Of a DNA stretch of 7,831 nucleotides, positions 1-5,364 are shown piece after piece. The notes under the pieces are model-generated. The model was not told the origin of the DNA and did no database searches. It was given only the letters and a program-made list of their open reading frames with translations. The position numbers and the translations under genes are program-made. Source of the stretch: Lysobacteraceae bacterium (lineage in GTDB: Bacteria; Pseudomonadota; Gammaproteobacteria; Xanthomonadales; Xanthomonadaceae); assembly GCA_017990865.1 (NCBI GenBank), contig JAGNNB010000132.1, positions 1 to 7,831 of the forward strand, written 5' to 3'. Every line of letters begins with the position of its first letter. Position 1 is the first letter of the stretch.

Positions 1-94
1 CGGCGCGAACAACCGCACGCAAGCGGTGTTGATCGCCGGCAAACTCGCGCTCGATCCCGAAACGGTTACGCCGCCGCCGGAAGAAACCGATTAA
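1..94 (+). CDS. 3' end of an unidentified gene (partial)
   Basis: Reading from base 2, an open frame of 30 codons runs to a TAA at 92-94. The C-terminal peptide begins GANNRTQAVLIAGKLALD and ends PETVTPPPEETD. The frame has G/C-rich third positions like the surrounding genes, so it is most likely the tail of a real plus-strand gene that starts outside the window. The end is proline- and acid-rich, as in many disordered C-termini. I do not recognise the family from this short piece. It converges on the esterase gene, whose stop lies 58 bases further on. The last 15 bases of the gene, stop codon included, are repeated once directly behind it (96-110). Confidence 0.6.
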   Translation, partial: GANNRTQAVLIAGKLALDPETVTPPPEETD

Positions 95-110
95 CGAAGA
101 AACCGATTAA
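80..110. repeat. Tandem 15-base direct repeat at the 3' end of the first gene
   Basis: GAAGAAACCGATTAA occurs at 80-94 and again at 96-110 with one base between (16-base period). The first copy encodes the last four residues and stop of the partial gene. The second lies just past the stop and in another frame, so it does not extend the protein. This looks like a recent small tandem duplication. Confidence 0.8.
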
Positions 111-136
111 TTCGGCGGAAGACTGGCCGAGACACT

Positions 137-148
137 AGGCGAAAGCCT
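137..148. terminator. Small GAAA-tetraloop hairpin between convergent genes
   Basis: AGGC-GAAA-GCCT can form a 4-bp stem closed by a GNRA-type tetraloop, inside the 58-base gap between the two convergent stop codons (94 and 153). There is no T tract on either side, so an intrinsic terminator is only a guess from position and shape. Confidence 0.2.
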
Positions 149-152
149 CGCG

Positions 153-1193
153 TCAACGCAGTCGCGACGCGACCGCGGGATCCAAGTCGGCGAGGAACGC
201 CTCGACCGCACGCGTGTAATCGTTGTCTTCGCCCAGCGCGCTGTTGATCGCGCCGTGTCCCATCGGTTGCGGCAGCGTCTCGGCGCGCACGCCTAGGCTC
301 TCGCTCTTCTCGACATACGCCCGCGCTTGGCTGCAGGGGTCGTCTTTGCGCTGGGTCGAACACACGCCCAGCCACGGCGCGGCATCGCGACCGAGGCGGT
401 GATACGGCGACGCCGCGATCCACTGCGCCTCGCTGTCGCCGAACGCTTCGCGGTAGCGCGCCTTGAGAAACGGGTACACGTTCGGCATCTGCGTGACCAC
501 ATCGATCGCGCCGGCATCCAGCGACACCGTGCCCAACAGCGGACGCACGCCATGCTTGCGCCGCAGTTCGCCGTCGGCGTTCACCAGCGACACCAGATGC
601 GCGCCGGCCGAATGGCCCATCAGAATCACTTTGCCCGGATCGCCGCCCCATTCGGCCGCATGCGCCTGCACGAACGCGGTCGCTTTCGCGATTTCGTCGC
701 CCTGCGCGCGCGCATCGAAGCCTTCATTGACCATCGGATAATTCGCGGATACGAACACGAAGCCGCGCGTCGCCCAGCGCGCCACTTTGTTCGCGGTCAC
801 GCTATCCATCGATTTATCGCCGACGCACCAGCCGCCGCCGTGCACCATCACGATCACCGGCGCGCCGCCGCGCGCGGAAACCGCCGGCAAGAAGACATCG
901 AGCCGTTCGCGCGGCGCCGAGCCATAGGCGACATCGGCGCGATCCGGCGGCTGTCCCGTTCGACGGCTCGCACTGCGCTCGACCTCACGATCCGCGCGCT
1001 TCGCCCAATCGGCGCAACTCATCGCACCGCCGAACTCGCGCATGCCGTCATCGCGCATGCCGTCGTTGGCCGCGCGCTGCTGCATGCGCTCGCGCAAACG
1101 TTCGCGCAACGGCCCGGCGCGCAGATCGGTCGTCGCCGCAGCGGCGGCGAGCAGCGTCACGACGGATACGGTGACGATGACGGCGGTTTTCAT
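153..1193 (-). CDS. Secreted alpha/beta-hydrolase, esterase/carboxylesterase type
   Basis: A 346-residue protein with an N-terminal hydrophobic stretch (about 4-20, VIVTVSVVTLLAAAAA) that reads as a signal peptide, so it probably acts in the periplasm or outside. Residues 27-55 are rich in Arg, Glu and Met and likely a flexible linker. The hydrolase domain starts near 85. It shows the oxyanion-hole motif HGGGW (118-122), the nucleophile elbow GHSAG (193-197, Ser195), a plausible acid in KDDP (284/285) and the catalytic His in GHGAIN (His313). These are hallmarks of the HGGG esterase/lipase group (BD-FAE-like, alpha/beta-hydrolase 3). The substrate, presumably a carboxylic ester, cannot be deduced. 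The ATG at 1193 is preceded by GGGGAG (1204-1209) ten bases upstream, slightly long but acceptable. It is divergent from the lipoprotein at 1348 and probably a single-gene unit. Confidence 0.9.
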   Translation of the reverse strand: MKTAVIVTVSVVTLLAAAAATTDLRAGPLRERLRERMQQRAANDGMRDDGMREFGGAMSCADWAKRADREVERSASRRTGQPPDRADVAYGSAPRERLDVFLPAVSARGGAPVIVMVHGGGWCVGDKSMDSVTANKVARWATRGFVFVSANYPMVNEGFDARAQGDEIAKATAFVQAHAAEWGGDPGKVILMGHSAGAHLVSLVNADGELRRKHGVRPLLGTVSLDAGAIDVVTQMPNVYPFLKARYREAFGDSEAQWIAASPYHRLGRDAAPWLGVCSTQRKDDPCSQARAYVEKSESLGVRAETLPQPMGHGAINSALGEDNDYTRAVEAFLADLDPAVASRLR

Positions 1194-1347
1194 GGCGGAT
1201 GCGCTCCCCGGGCGCGATGAGACGACGCGCGCAGCCTACCGCGAAGATGCACGGAAAGGATGTCGAAATGTGTCCGGGCCGGCGACGGCGCGATCTCCGC
1301 GCGGCTGCGGCAGAATGGCGGCGTCTCGTCTTCGCCCGGACCCTCGC
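1194..1347. promoter_or_regulatory. Divergent intergenic region (esterase / lipoprotein)
   Basis: This 154-base gap separates two divergent genes and must hold promoters for both unless the lipoprotein is read from further upstream. The only promoter-like element I can point to is CAGAAT at 1311-1316 for the plus strand, with no convincing -35 box upstream. No clear operator palindrome is visible. Confidence 0.3.
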
Positions 1348-1770
1348 ATGCGCCTCGCCCCTCGCTCGCTCACGCTCTCGCTCACCCTTTCGCTCGCATG
1401 CTTGGCCGCATGCTCAGGACCGAAAGCCGACCTCACCGCGCTCGGCGACCCCGCGCCGCGATTGATCGGCCACTGGGCCACGGACTTGGGCGATCAGTTG
1501 TACTACGGCCCGCTCGATGCGACGACCAAAACCGGCGCCTACACGCTCATCCAATCGAGCGGCAAACGTTTCGACCATGCCTACAGCGTGCAAGCGAGCG
1601 ACCCCGCGACACAAACGATCCAAGCCACCTATCTCTTCGTCGGCGGCAACCGCACCGCCGTCGCATTCGAACTCTCCGCCGACGGCAAAACGCTGACCTC
1701 CACGCAGGAGATCACCGGCATGCAAATCTCCACCGACGCGACGCGCGTGGACGATCGCACGGCGCCTTGA
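1348..1770 (+). CDS. Small lipoprotein of unknown function
   Basis: A 140-residue protein. The ATG at 1348 is preferred because it gives a compact lipoprotein signal: MRLAPR, then a Leu/Ser/Ala-rich hydrophobic core, then lipobox LAAC with Cys22 as the lipidation site. An in-frame ATG at 1315 would add 11 residues ahead of the signal and is less likely. The mature part (about 118 residues) alternates short polar turns with hydrophobic stretches (GHWATDLGDQLYYG near 41-54, IQATYLFVGGNRTAVAFEL near 91-109), which suggests a small beta-rich, lipocalin- or barrel-like fold. Ser23 at +2 favours the outer membrane under the E. coli sorting rule. The ribosome-binding site is weak (CGGA). I do not recognise the family and assign no function. 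Composition matches the high-GC neighbours. Confidence 0.75.
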   Translation: MRLAPRSLTLSLTLSLACLAACSGPKADLTALGDPAPRLIGHWATDLGDQLYYGPLDATTKTGAYTLIQSSGKRFDHAYSVQASDPATQTIQATYLFVGGNRTAVAFELSADGKTLTSTQEITGMQISTDATRVDDRTAP

Positions 1771-1951
1771 GGTGGTTCAAGAGATATTTTGCAAGATAGT
1801 CACAACTACATCCGCACTATTTTAACGCTAGCCCTTATCACGGCTCTACTGAAACGCCCCGCCGAATCTCACAATTATCTAAATACGTGAAGTCAAAGCA
1901 CTTGCTTACACAGCCACTGGCTATTTTCTTCCAAAGGAATAGCATCGATCG

Positions 1952-3040
1952 TTAGCGAAATACATTTATCCTTAACAGTCTTTCCAACTTTTCGATCTGC
2001 TGTTTTTTTGTTCCTATTCCATATCTTAAAAAATGCATATTTTTTTCGTTTATAATTTTTTCGGCAACCTGAATCATATGTTTCGTGACTATCGGATGAG
2101 GCTCTTCCGAATCGAGCCTAGCCAAAAATCGGCCTGCGTCATATGAGCTTTTGTCATTCTCGCCTTTAACCAAATAATTAGTGCTGTAAGCCAAGTCACT
2201 GAGAAAACGGGCTTGCTCCTTAATTTTACTTATCACACTGGCTTTCTCATTTTCACCATGAACAGATATTATTTCTTTTTCGAACATTTGGAGGAACAAA
2301 CAAACTAGGGATGTATGTTCTAACGGCACGTCAAATAAACCGCTATTTGTTGAAATAAATGATATTTTTACTAACGCCCCAAAATTTTTATCTTTTATTC
2401 CTTGCTTGTTAGAATTTTTTTCAAAATACTCTTTGATTTGCAGTCCTTCCTCCGGAACCAACACGTAATCGTCAAATAAAACTGAAGAAATAGAATCGAT
2501 ACCATCAGAGATGTCGATTTTTCCTCGCATTTTCTCTACAGCACTGGCTTCTTTTATTACCCAATAAGTTTGGTCAGAAAACATGGTGAATCTCACCGCG
2601 ATAACAAGCGGAATTTGAAATCTATCTGCGAATTTTTGTCTTGCTAATAAGTCTTTTTCTGAAATTGAAAACTTCTTTTTTTTGCAGGACTTAACCTCTA
2701 CAAAACAATTGTAGGATTTGCTTAAAGAACCTGGAGGCACACCTGCTAAGCTATAACCAATCTGGAATGACGCCAAAAAGTCAGGCGCTTTTTCATCAAA
2801 ATTTTGCGCGATCGGAGACTGCCCAATTTTTGATATTGACGTACAAGTCCCCATAACTCTGCAAAGAACAGCAAACTCGTCTTCTTGTGACAACCCTCTA
2901 ATTATTTGATGGATTCTTGGTTGCAAATCGTCATTTACAAGAGACTGGACTAGAGTATTGAAATCATCGTCGTTATCATAAATTGTGCGCAAAGCTGCCA
3001 ACGCTTTTGCAAGCTCTAAATCTGATAATTTTTTCGGCAT
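1952..3040 (-). CDS. Predicted PD-(D/E)XK superfamily nuclease, orphan
   Basis: A 362-residue soluble protein, with no signal peptide or membrane segment. Residues 1-70 look alpha-helical, with an acidic stretch DNDDD (22-26). The nuclease-like core follows: a candidate motif I Glu in EDEF (53-56), APDF with Asp87, then FVEVKSCKKKK (113-123) carrying Glu115 and Lys117, the D...ExK signature of restriction-endonuclease/Holliday-resolvase folds. A helix with Arg134 and Gln135 (LLARQKFADRF) and a strand IPLVIAVRF (143-151) come next, the order expected in that fold. Residues about 200-362 are helix-rich and match nothing I recognise, perhaps a target-recognition or partner domain. Metal-dependent DNA (or RNA) cleavage is inferred from the motifs. 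The ATG at 3040 (AGG seven bases upstream) is preferred over an in-frame TTG at 3061. AT-rich codon use unlike every neighbour points to transfer. Neither a methyltransferase nor any partner gene is present, so a role in phage or plasmid defence is only a possibility. Confidence 0.7.
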   Translation of the reverse strand: MPKKLSDLELAKALAALRTIYDNDDDFNTLVQSLVNDDLQPRIHQIIRGLSQEDEFAVLCRVMGTCTSISKIGQSPIAQNFDEKAPDFLASFQIGYSLAGVPPGSLSKSYNCFVEVKSCKKKKFSISEKDLLARQKFADRFQIPLVIAVRFTMFSDQTYWVIKEASAVEKMRGKIDISDGIDSISSVLFDDYVLVPEEGLQIKEYFEKNSNKQGIKDKNFGALVKISFISTNSGLFDVPLEHTSLVCLFLQMFEKEIISVHGENEKASVISKIKEQARFLSDLAYSTNYLVKGENDKSSYDAGRFLARLDSEEPHPIVTKHMIQVAEKIINEKNMHFLRYGIGTKKQQIEKLERLLRINVFR

Positions 3041-3060
3041 GTTGTGGCCTAAGGTTAACA

Positions 3061-3107
3061 ATCATCTGCATTTTTTTGCGGTCGAAGTCAATCACTTATG
3101 TTGTGAT
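3061..3107 (-). promoter_or_regulatory. Candidate promoter and operator of the nuclease gene
   Basis: On the minus strand a -35-like TTGACT (3091-3086) stands upstream of the nuclease ATG. The best -10 candidate, GATGAT (3066-3061), is at a long 19-base spacing, so the core promoter is weak or imperfectly placed. Overlapping the -35 box by one base is an inverted repeat, ATCAC-7-GTGAT (3091-3107), shaped like a small repressor or activator site. Both calls rest on inspection only. Confidence 0.3.
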
Positions 3108-3167
3108 ACGCCAATCTACCCAAGGAAGATGCTTTGCAAGTTTTAACCATAACTTACGTATAGCCTC

Positions 3168-3194
3168 GTAGGCTGGGCATCTGGCCCACCCTAC
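3168..3194. repeat. REP-like palindrome with GTAG ends
   Basis: GTAGGCTGGGC (3168-3178), loop ATCTG, then GCCCACCCTAC (3184-3194) form an 11-bp inverted repeat with one mismatch. The GTAG head is typical of REP elements mobilised by RAYT-type transposases. No such transposase gene is in the window. It marks the right edge of the AT-rich island, and its CTA (3191-3193) forms the stop codon of the kinase remnant next to it. Confidence 0.7.
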
Positions 3195-3238
3195 CTTCGT
3201 GCCGCCAACCACGCCAGCAGCGACGCGGGTTTCGTCAG
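3191..3238 (-). pseudogene. Remnant of the 3' end of a hybrid kinase / receiver gene
   Basis: On the minus strand this segment reads LTKPASLLAWLAARR followed by TAG. The C-terminus of the intact hybrid kinase in this window (5365 onward) reads LTKPVKPASLRAWLAARG and stop. The nucleotides match almost base for base (3201-3233 with 5375-5407, then 3234-3238 with 5417-5421). One 9-base gap falls between two copies of GGTTTC, the expected product of slippage. Similarity ends abruptly at 3238, and a repeat element begins at 3243. This is therefore a truncated copy of the receiver-domain tail of the same or a closely related gene. It keeps the conserved Lys-Pro of the receiver but nothing else and cannot be functional. 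Confidence 0.8.
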
Positions 3239-3242
3239 TGCC

Positions 3243-3360
3243 GTAGGGCGGGTGCCAACCCGCCTTCTGCGGTTCGCGAGGTGCATAACCTTCGCAGTTC
3301 TTGAATCTCACCGCACCTTTCAGGATATCGCTTCGTTTCGGCGGGTTTCACCCGCCCTAC
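3243..3360. repeat. Composite palindromic repeat, copy 1
   Basis: The left end is a GTAG-headed hairpin, GTAG then GGCGGGT-GCCA-ACCCGCC (3243-3264). The right end is the same element inverted with a changed loop (3340-3360, ending CCGCCCTAC). Between them lies a spacer shared with the copy at 5205-5326, for example CTTCTG-GGTTC after the left hairpin and ATATCGCTTCGTTTC before the right one. This BIME- or MITE-like unit is about 120 bases long. Its right end overlaps the stop codon of the TPR-like gene (3357-3359). Confidence 0.8.
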
Positions 3361-3728
3361 ACGGGATGCTCATTCTCGCTCGAACTCTCCAACGAATCGA
3401 TCCAATCCTTAAGCGCATACGCCATCCGCGGTTCCGCTTGAATCAGGCGCTGAACGCATTCTTTGGCGGATTTCTTGAGCCCCATGGCCTCGAGTGCGCG
3501 CGCGCGGAAATACAGCGCATTGGAATCGGCCGGGTAGACGTTCAGGCGCTGCTTCGTATGCGACAACACCTCTTCGTGCTTGCCCCGCATCATGAGGTCG
3601 GCATAGTCCGGCTGCCCGTCCTTTCCGCAGCCCAGCCAGCGGCACGCAAGATTCGCTGCGACGAACAGGAGTTGCAACGCAAGAACGATCCACAACAGCA
3701 ATTTGATCTGCGCAAGATCGGATTCCAT
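3357..3728 (-). CDS. Small membrane-anchored TPR-like protein
   Basis: A 123-residue protein. Residues 8-29 (IKLLLWIVLALQLLFVAANLAC) form one transmembrane helix near the N-terminus. The rest is a soluble, helix-rich region. DYADLMMRGKHEEVLSHTK (41-59) and ALYFRARALEAMGLKKSAKE (71-90) read as paired TPR helices, with the small and aromatic residues and the Ala-rich turn expected of the repeat. This suggests a protein-protein interaction role at the inner membrane; the partner is unknown. The start is ATG at 3728 with only a weak G-rich ribosome-binding site. The TAG stop is formed by the end of repeat copy 1. It is the last of four minus-strand genes, 163 bases behind its upstream neighbour, so it may have its own promoter. 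Other ORFs on both strands across this interval lack any recognisable motif. Confidence 0.7.
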   Translation of the reverse strand: MESDLAQIKLLLWIVLALQLLFVAANLACRWLGCGKDGQPDYADLMMRGKHEEVLSHTKQRLNVYPADSNALYFRARALEAMGLKKSAKECVQRLIQAEPRMAYALKDWIDSLESSSENEHPV

Positions 3729-3891
3729 GACGCCCCGCGATCGCTCGGAAAACCGAAGGCTAACACTTCAGTCGGGCGATGCGCGCATGCAGGTTCGTCT
3801 CGGCACGATATCGCGCTTCGGCAATACCTCAAGAACCCAGGTCGTCGGCGTTGGCTCGCAGTCGTCGGCTTCGTTCGGCCGCGCCGACACG

Positions 3892-4206
3892 CTAGAACCA
3901 ACGGAACATGAACACACAAAGGGTTGCAGCGAACACCCAGAGATACACGACTTCGAAGATCACGTAACGACGGACGGAGCGAAGCAATTCCGGCGGCAAC
4001 GCCGCGACCGTGGGCGAACGAAACGCATGTCGCGCGCGGGCCATGATCCACCCCGGCCAGGAGCCGACCTTGTTGAATCGCAGCTCGGCATGCGCGTCCG
4101 GATGCGCGGACGCGAGTTTGCGGCTCAAGCGGAATTCCCACACCGTAAGGACGATCGCGAGCGTCGCCATCGTCGCGAACAAGAAGAGAAACAAGATGTC
4201 ATCCAT
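3892..4206 (-). CDS. Small two-helix membrane protein, UspB-like topology
   Basis: A 104-residue protein from the ATG at 4206, chosen because a strong Shine-Dalgarno AAGGAG lies six bases upstream (4213-4218). A longer in-frame start at 4257 would run back through a repeat and has no such site. Residues 3-24 (DDILFLFLFATMATLAIVLTVW) and about 80-103 (RYVIFEVVYLWVFAATLCVFMF) are hydrophobic helices. Between them lies a polar, Arg-rich segment with LASAHPDAHAELRF (31-44). The helix-loop-helix layout, with HPDA shortly after the first helix, recalls proteins annotated as UspB-like in xanthomonads. That resemblance is from memory and weak. It lies in a row of minus-strand small envelope genes, 90 bases downstream of the next membrane gene. 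The function is unknown. Confidence 0.7.
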   Translation of the reverse strand: MDDILFLFLFATMATLAIVLTVWEFRLSRKLASAHPDAHAELRFNKVGSWPGWIMARARHAFRSPTVAALPPELLRSVRRYVIFEVVYLWVFAATLCVFMFRWF

Positions 4207-4212
4207 ACAGCA

Positions 4213-4218
4213 CTCCTT
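4213..4218 (-). promoter_or_regulatory. Strong ribosome-binding site AAGGAG deciding the start at 4206
   Basis: CTCCTT on the plus strand is AAGGAG on the minus strand, six bases before the ATG at 4206. It is the clearest Shine-Dalgarno site in the window and directly abuts repeat copy 2. Confidence 0.75.
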
Positions 4219-4300
4219 CGAGAATACGACAGCGGCACATCTTGAATCCGGTCGCACCTTGCGGAATATCGTTTTTCTTGGCGGCTTCCGGCCGCCTTAC
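4219..4300. repeat. Composite palindromic repeat, copy 2 (left hairpin missing)
   Basis: From CGAGAATACG at 4219 to CCGCCTTAC at 4300 this segment aligns with 5241-5326. The shared core is CCTTGCGGAATATCG, followed by TTTCTTGGCGG. The terminal hairpin GGCGGCTTCCGGCCGCC (4280-4296) keeps its shape although its bases have changed in step on both arms. The end is CTTAC rather than CCTAC. The left GTAG hairpin present in the other two copies is absent. The copy fills the gap between two minus-strand genes, from the stop codon of one (4297-4299) to the ribosome-binding site of the next. Confidence 0.75.
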
Positions 4301-4683
4301 GTGGCTTCTGCGGGAAAAGAATGCGGCTCATGGCGCTTTCGAGCAAAGGTCAGCGTTGCGATCGAGATCGCCTCAAACGCCAAATAGAAAGCGCCGACGA
4401 AGCAGAGCGCAAGCCACGCGCTGGCACGATTCGGGCCGCAAAGCCCTTCCGTCAAGCAACGGAACACGCGCGCAACGTTCGGAACGCTGAGCGCAATGGC
4501 CGCAATGCCTACGACCCCCACCAGAACCAGCGCCGCTTTTCCGAGACGTGAGGCGCGCCAAAGAGATGCGTTACGAAAGACCGCACGAAACACTCTAAGC
4601 GGAAGCAGCGCGATGCCGAACAGCCCGACGAACCCGAGGGCATAGAGGGATCCGGAAAACAGTACGCCCGACCAGTCTGTCAT
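4297..4683 (-). CDS. Small three-helix membrane protein, unknown function
   Basis: A 128-residue protein from the ATG at 4683. Hydrophobic helices lie at about 7-29 (VLFSGSLYALGFVGLFGIALLPL), 48-66 (LGKAALVLVGVVGIAAIAL) and 87-112 (ASAWLALCFVGAFYLAFEAISIATLT). The loop between helices 2 and 3 carries two cysteines, RCLTEGLCGPN (Cys76 and Cys82), which could form a disulphide if the loop faces the periplasm. The first cytoplasmic loop is Arg-rich (VFRAVFRNASLWRASR), consistent with that orientation under the positive-inside rule. No Shine-Dalgarno is evident. It follows the lipoprotein gene by 57 bases and may be co-transcribed with it. Its TAA stop lies in the end of repeat copy 2. I do not recognise the family. 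Confidence 0.7.
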   Translation of the reverse strand: MTDWSGVLFSGSLYALGFVGLFGIALLPLRVFRAVFRNASLWRASRLGKAALVLVGVVGIAAIALSVPNVARVFRCLTEGLCGPNRASAWLALCFVGAFYLAFEAISIATLTFARKRHEPHSFPAEAT

Positions 4684-4739
4684 TTCGATTCAATATTGGT
4701 TTGGCCGCATTCGAGCATGAAGATAGCATCCGCATGGAC

Positions 4740-5156
4740 CTAGCGCTTCGTATCCCCGGAAACGAAAGGCTCTCCCGTTCGCGCTTCGCAATCGAGCGTT
4801 TTACTTTCGTTCGCCTCGAAATACGTCATCAGCATTCGCGGGCCGCGCGTCAACCAATTCCGTTCGTCCACATCGCCGCAGCTCGGGCGATTTCGTTCGC
4901 ATTTCACAGAGATGTAATACATGCCAGGTCTAAGGAATACGGTTTTCGGCAAAGGATCGTTGAATTTTTGATTGCGCCCCGTCTGTTGAGGGCGAGCGCC
5001 GAGAATCGAAACAGCCGGCGAGCCGTCTTCACATAGTGCTGCGGTGAGTCGCACCGAATGCCCCTTCTCGTTCGTCGTTGCGACGCTTGTCATCGCACAG
5101 CCGTTTATTATCGTCGGAATCGTGACCGCGAATATCAGCTTGAAAAATATGCGCAT
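4740..5156 (-). CDS. Putative lipoprotein with four cysteines, unknown function
   Basis: A 138-residue protein. The N-terminus MRIFFKLIFAVTIPTI has a charged start and hydrophobic core and ends in IINGC, an acceptable lipobox (Ile17, Gly19, Cys20). The mature protein has four further cysteines (42, 86, 93, 123) that could form two disulphides in the periplasm. FLRPGMYYISVKC (74-86) and YFEANESKTLDC (112-123) look like beta strands of a small sandwich, the pattern 'L-x-PG-x-Y-x-I-x-V' seen in PEGA-like and other surface domains; that comparison is loose. The ATG at 5156 has only a poor ribosome-binding site. It is first of the four minus-strand small genes, so the 5157-5364 gap probably contains their promoter, or they depend on read-through from the kinase gene. 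The function is not known. Confidence 0.7.
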   Translation of the reverse strand: MRIFFKLIFAVTIPTIINGCAMTSVATTNEKGHSVRLTAALCEDGSPAVSILGARPQQTGRNQKFNDPLPKTVFLRPGMYYISVKCERNRPSCGDVDERNWLTRGPRMLMTYFEANESKTLDCEARTGEPFVSGDTKR

Positions 5157-5204
5157 CGGTTTGTTATCCCGCTATTTCTTCTGGAAAGGATGTGTTTGAA
5201 GGCC

Positions 5205-5326
5205 GTAGGGCGGGTGCCAACCCGCCTTCTGTGGTTCATGCGAGAAAACGACGACCGCAGATCTTCATTCTTATCGCGCCTTGCGGAATATCGCTTCGTT
5301 TCTTGGCGGGTTGGCACCCGCCCTAC
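5205..5326. repeat. Composite palindromic repeat, copy 3 (best preserved)
   Basis: Both ends are the same 22-base element in opposite orientation, without mismatch: GTAG plus GGCGGGT-GCCA-ACCCGCC at 5205-5226 and its exact reverse complement at 5305-5326. Each end can fold into its own 7-bp hairpin, and the two can also pair with each other over 22 bp. The spacer shares its sequence with the copies at 3243-3360 and 4219-4300 in the same orientation. It lies 38 bases downstream of the kinase stop and upstream of the small-gene row. It could slow read-through or protect the kinase mRNA 3' end, roles known for REP elements in enterobacteria. Confidence 0.85.
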
Positions 5327-5364
5327 GCGAGTTGCTTCTCTGCGCGAAACGCTTTTTCCCAACA

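Larger units (their letters stand above)
1771..3165. other. AT-rich island, probably horizontally acquired
   Basis: Composition drops abruptly from very GC-rich to AT-rich just after the lipoprotein stop and returns to GC-rich at the repeat starting at 3168. The island holds one gene (1952-3040, minus). Its left 181 bases (1771-1951) hold no gene that I can see. An 8-base direct repeat, TTTGCAAG, lies near both edges (1788-1795 and 3133-3140). It could be a trace of insertion but is short enough to be chance. No integrase, transposase or tRNA is visible. Confidence 0.7.

Noticed and set aside
327..1220. Plus-strand open frame of 297 codons opposite the esterase
   Set aside because: The product is rich in Arg, His and Ala without any motif; the minus-strand frame carries a signal peptide and a complete hydrolase triad.
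2..1770. Possible relation between the first partial gene (GANNRTQAVLIAGKLALD) and the lipoprotein segment VGGNRTAVAFELSADG
   Set aside because: The match covers only a few residues (NRT-AV) and the rest does not align, so it is not enough to claim paralogy.
1912..1930. AGCC-ACT-GGCT followed by ATTTTCTT as a terminator between convergent genes
   Set aside because: The stem is only 4 bp with a 3-base loop and the T tract is broken, so it is too weak to annotate in AT-rich DNA.
1952..3061. TTG start at 3061 for the nuclease gene (7 more residues)
   Set aside because: The ATG at 3040 has an AGG seven bases upstream and is the commoner start type; the extra residues add no motif.
3168..3360. 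Repeat zone considered as a CRISPR array
   Set aside because: The palindromes occur in inverted pairs with unequal spacing and a conserved spacer, and there are no cas genes. They fit REP/BIME-type elements.
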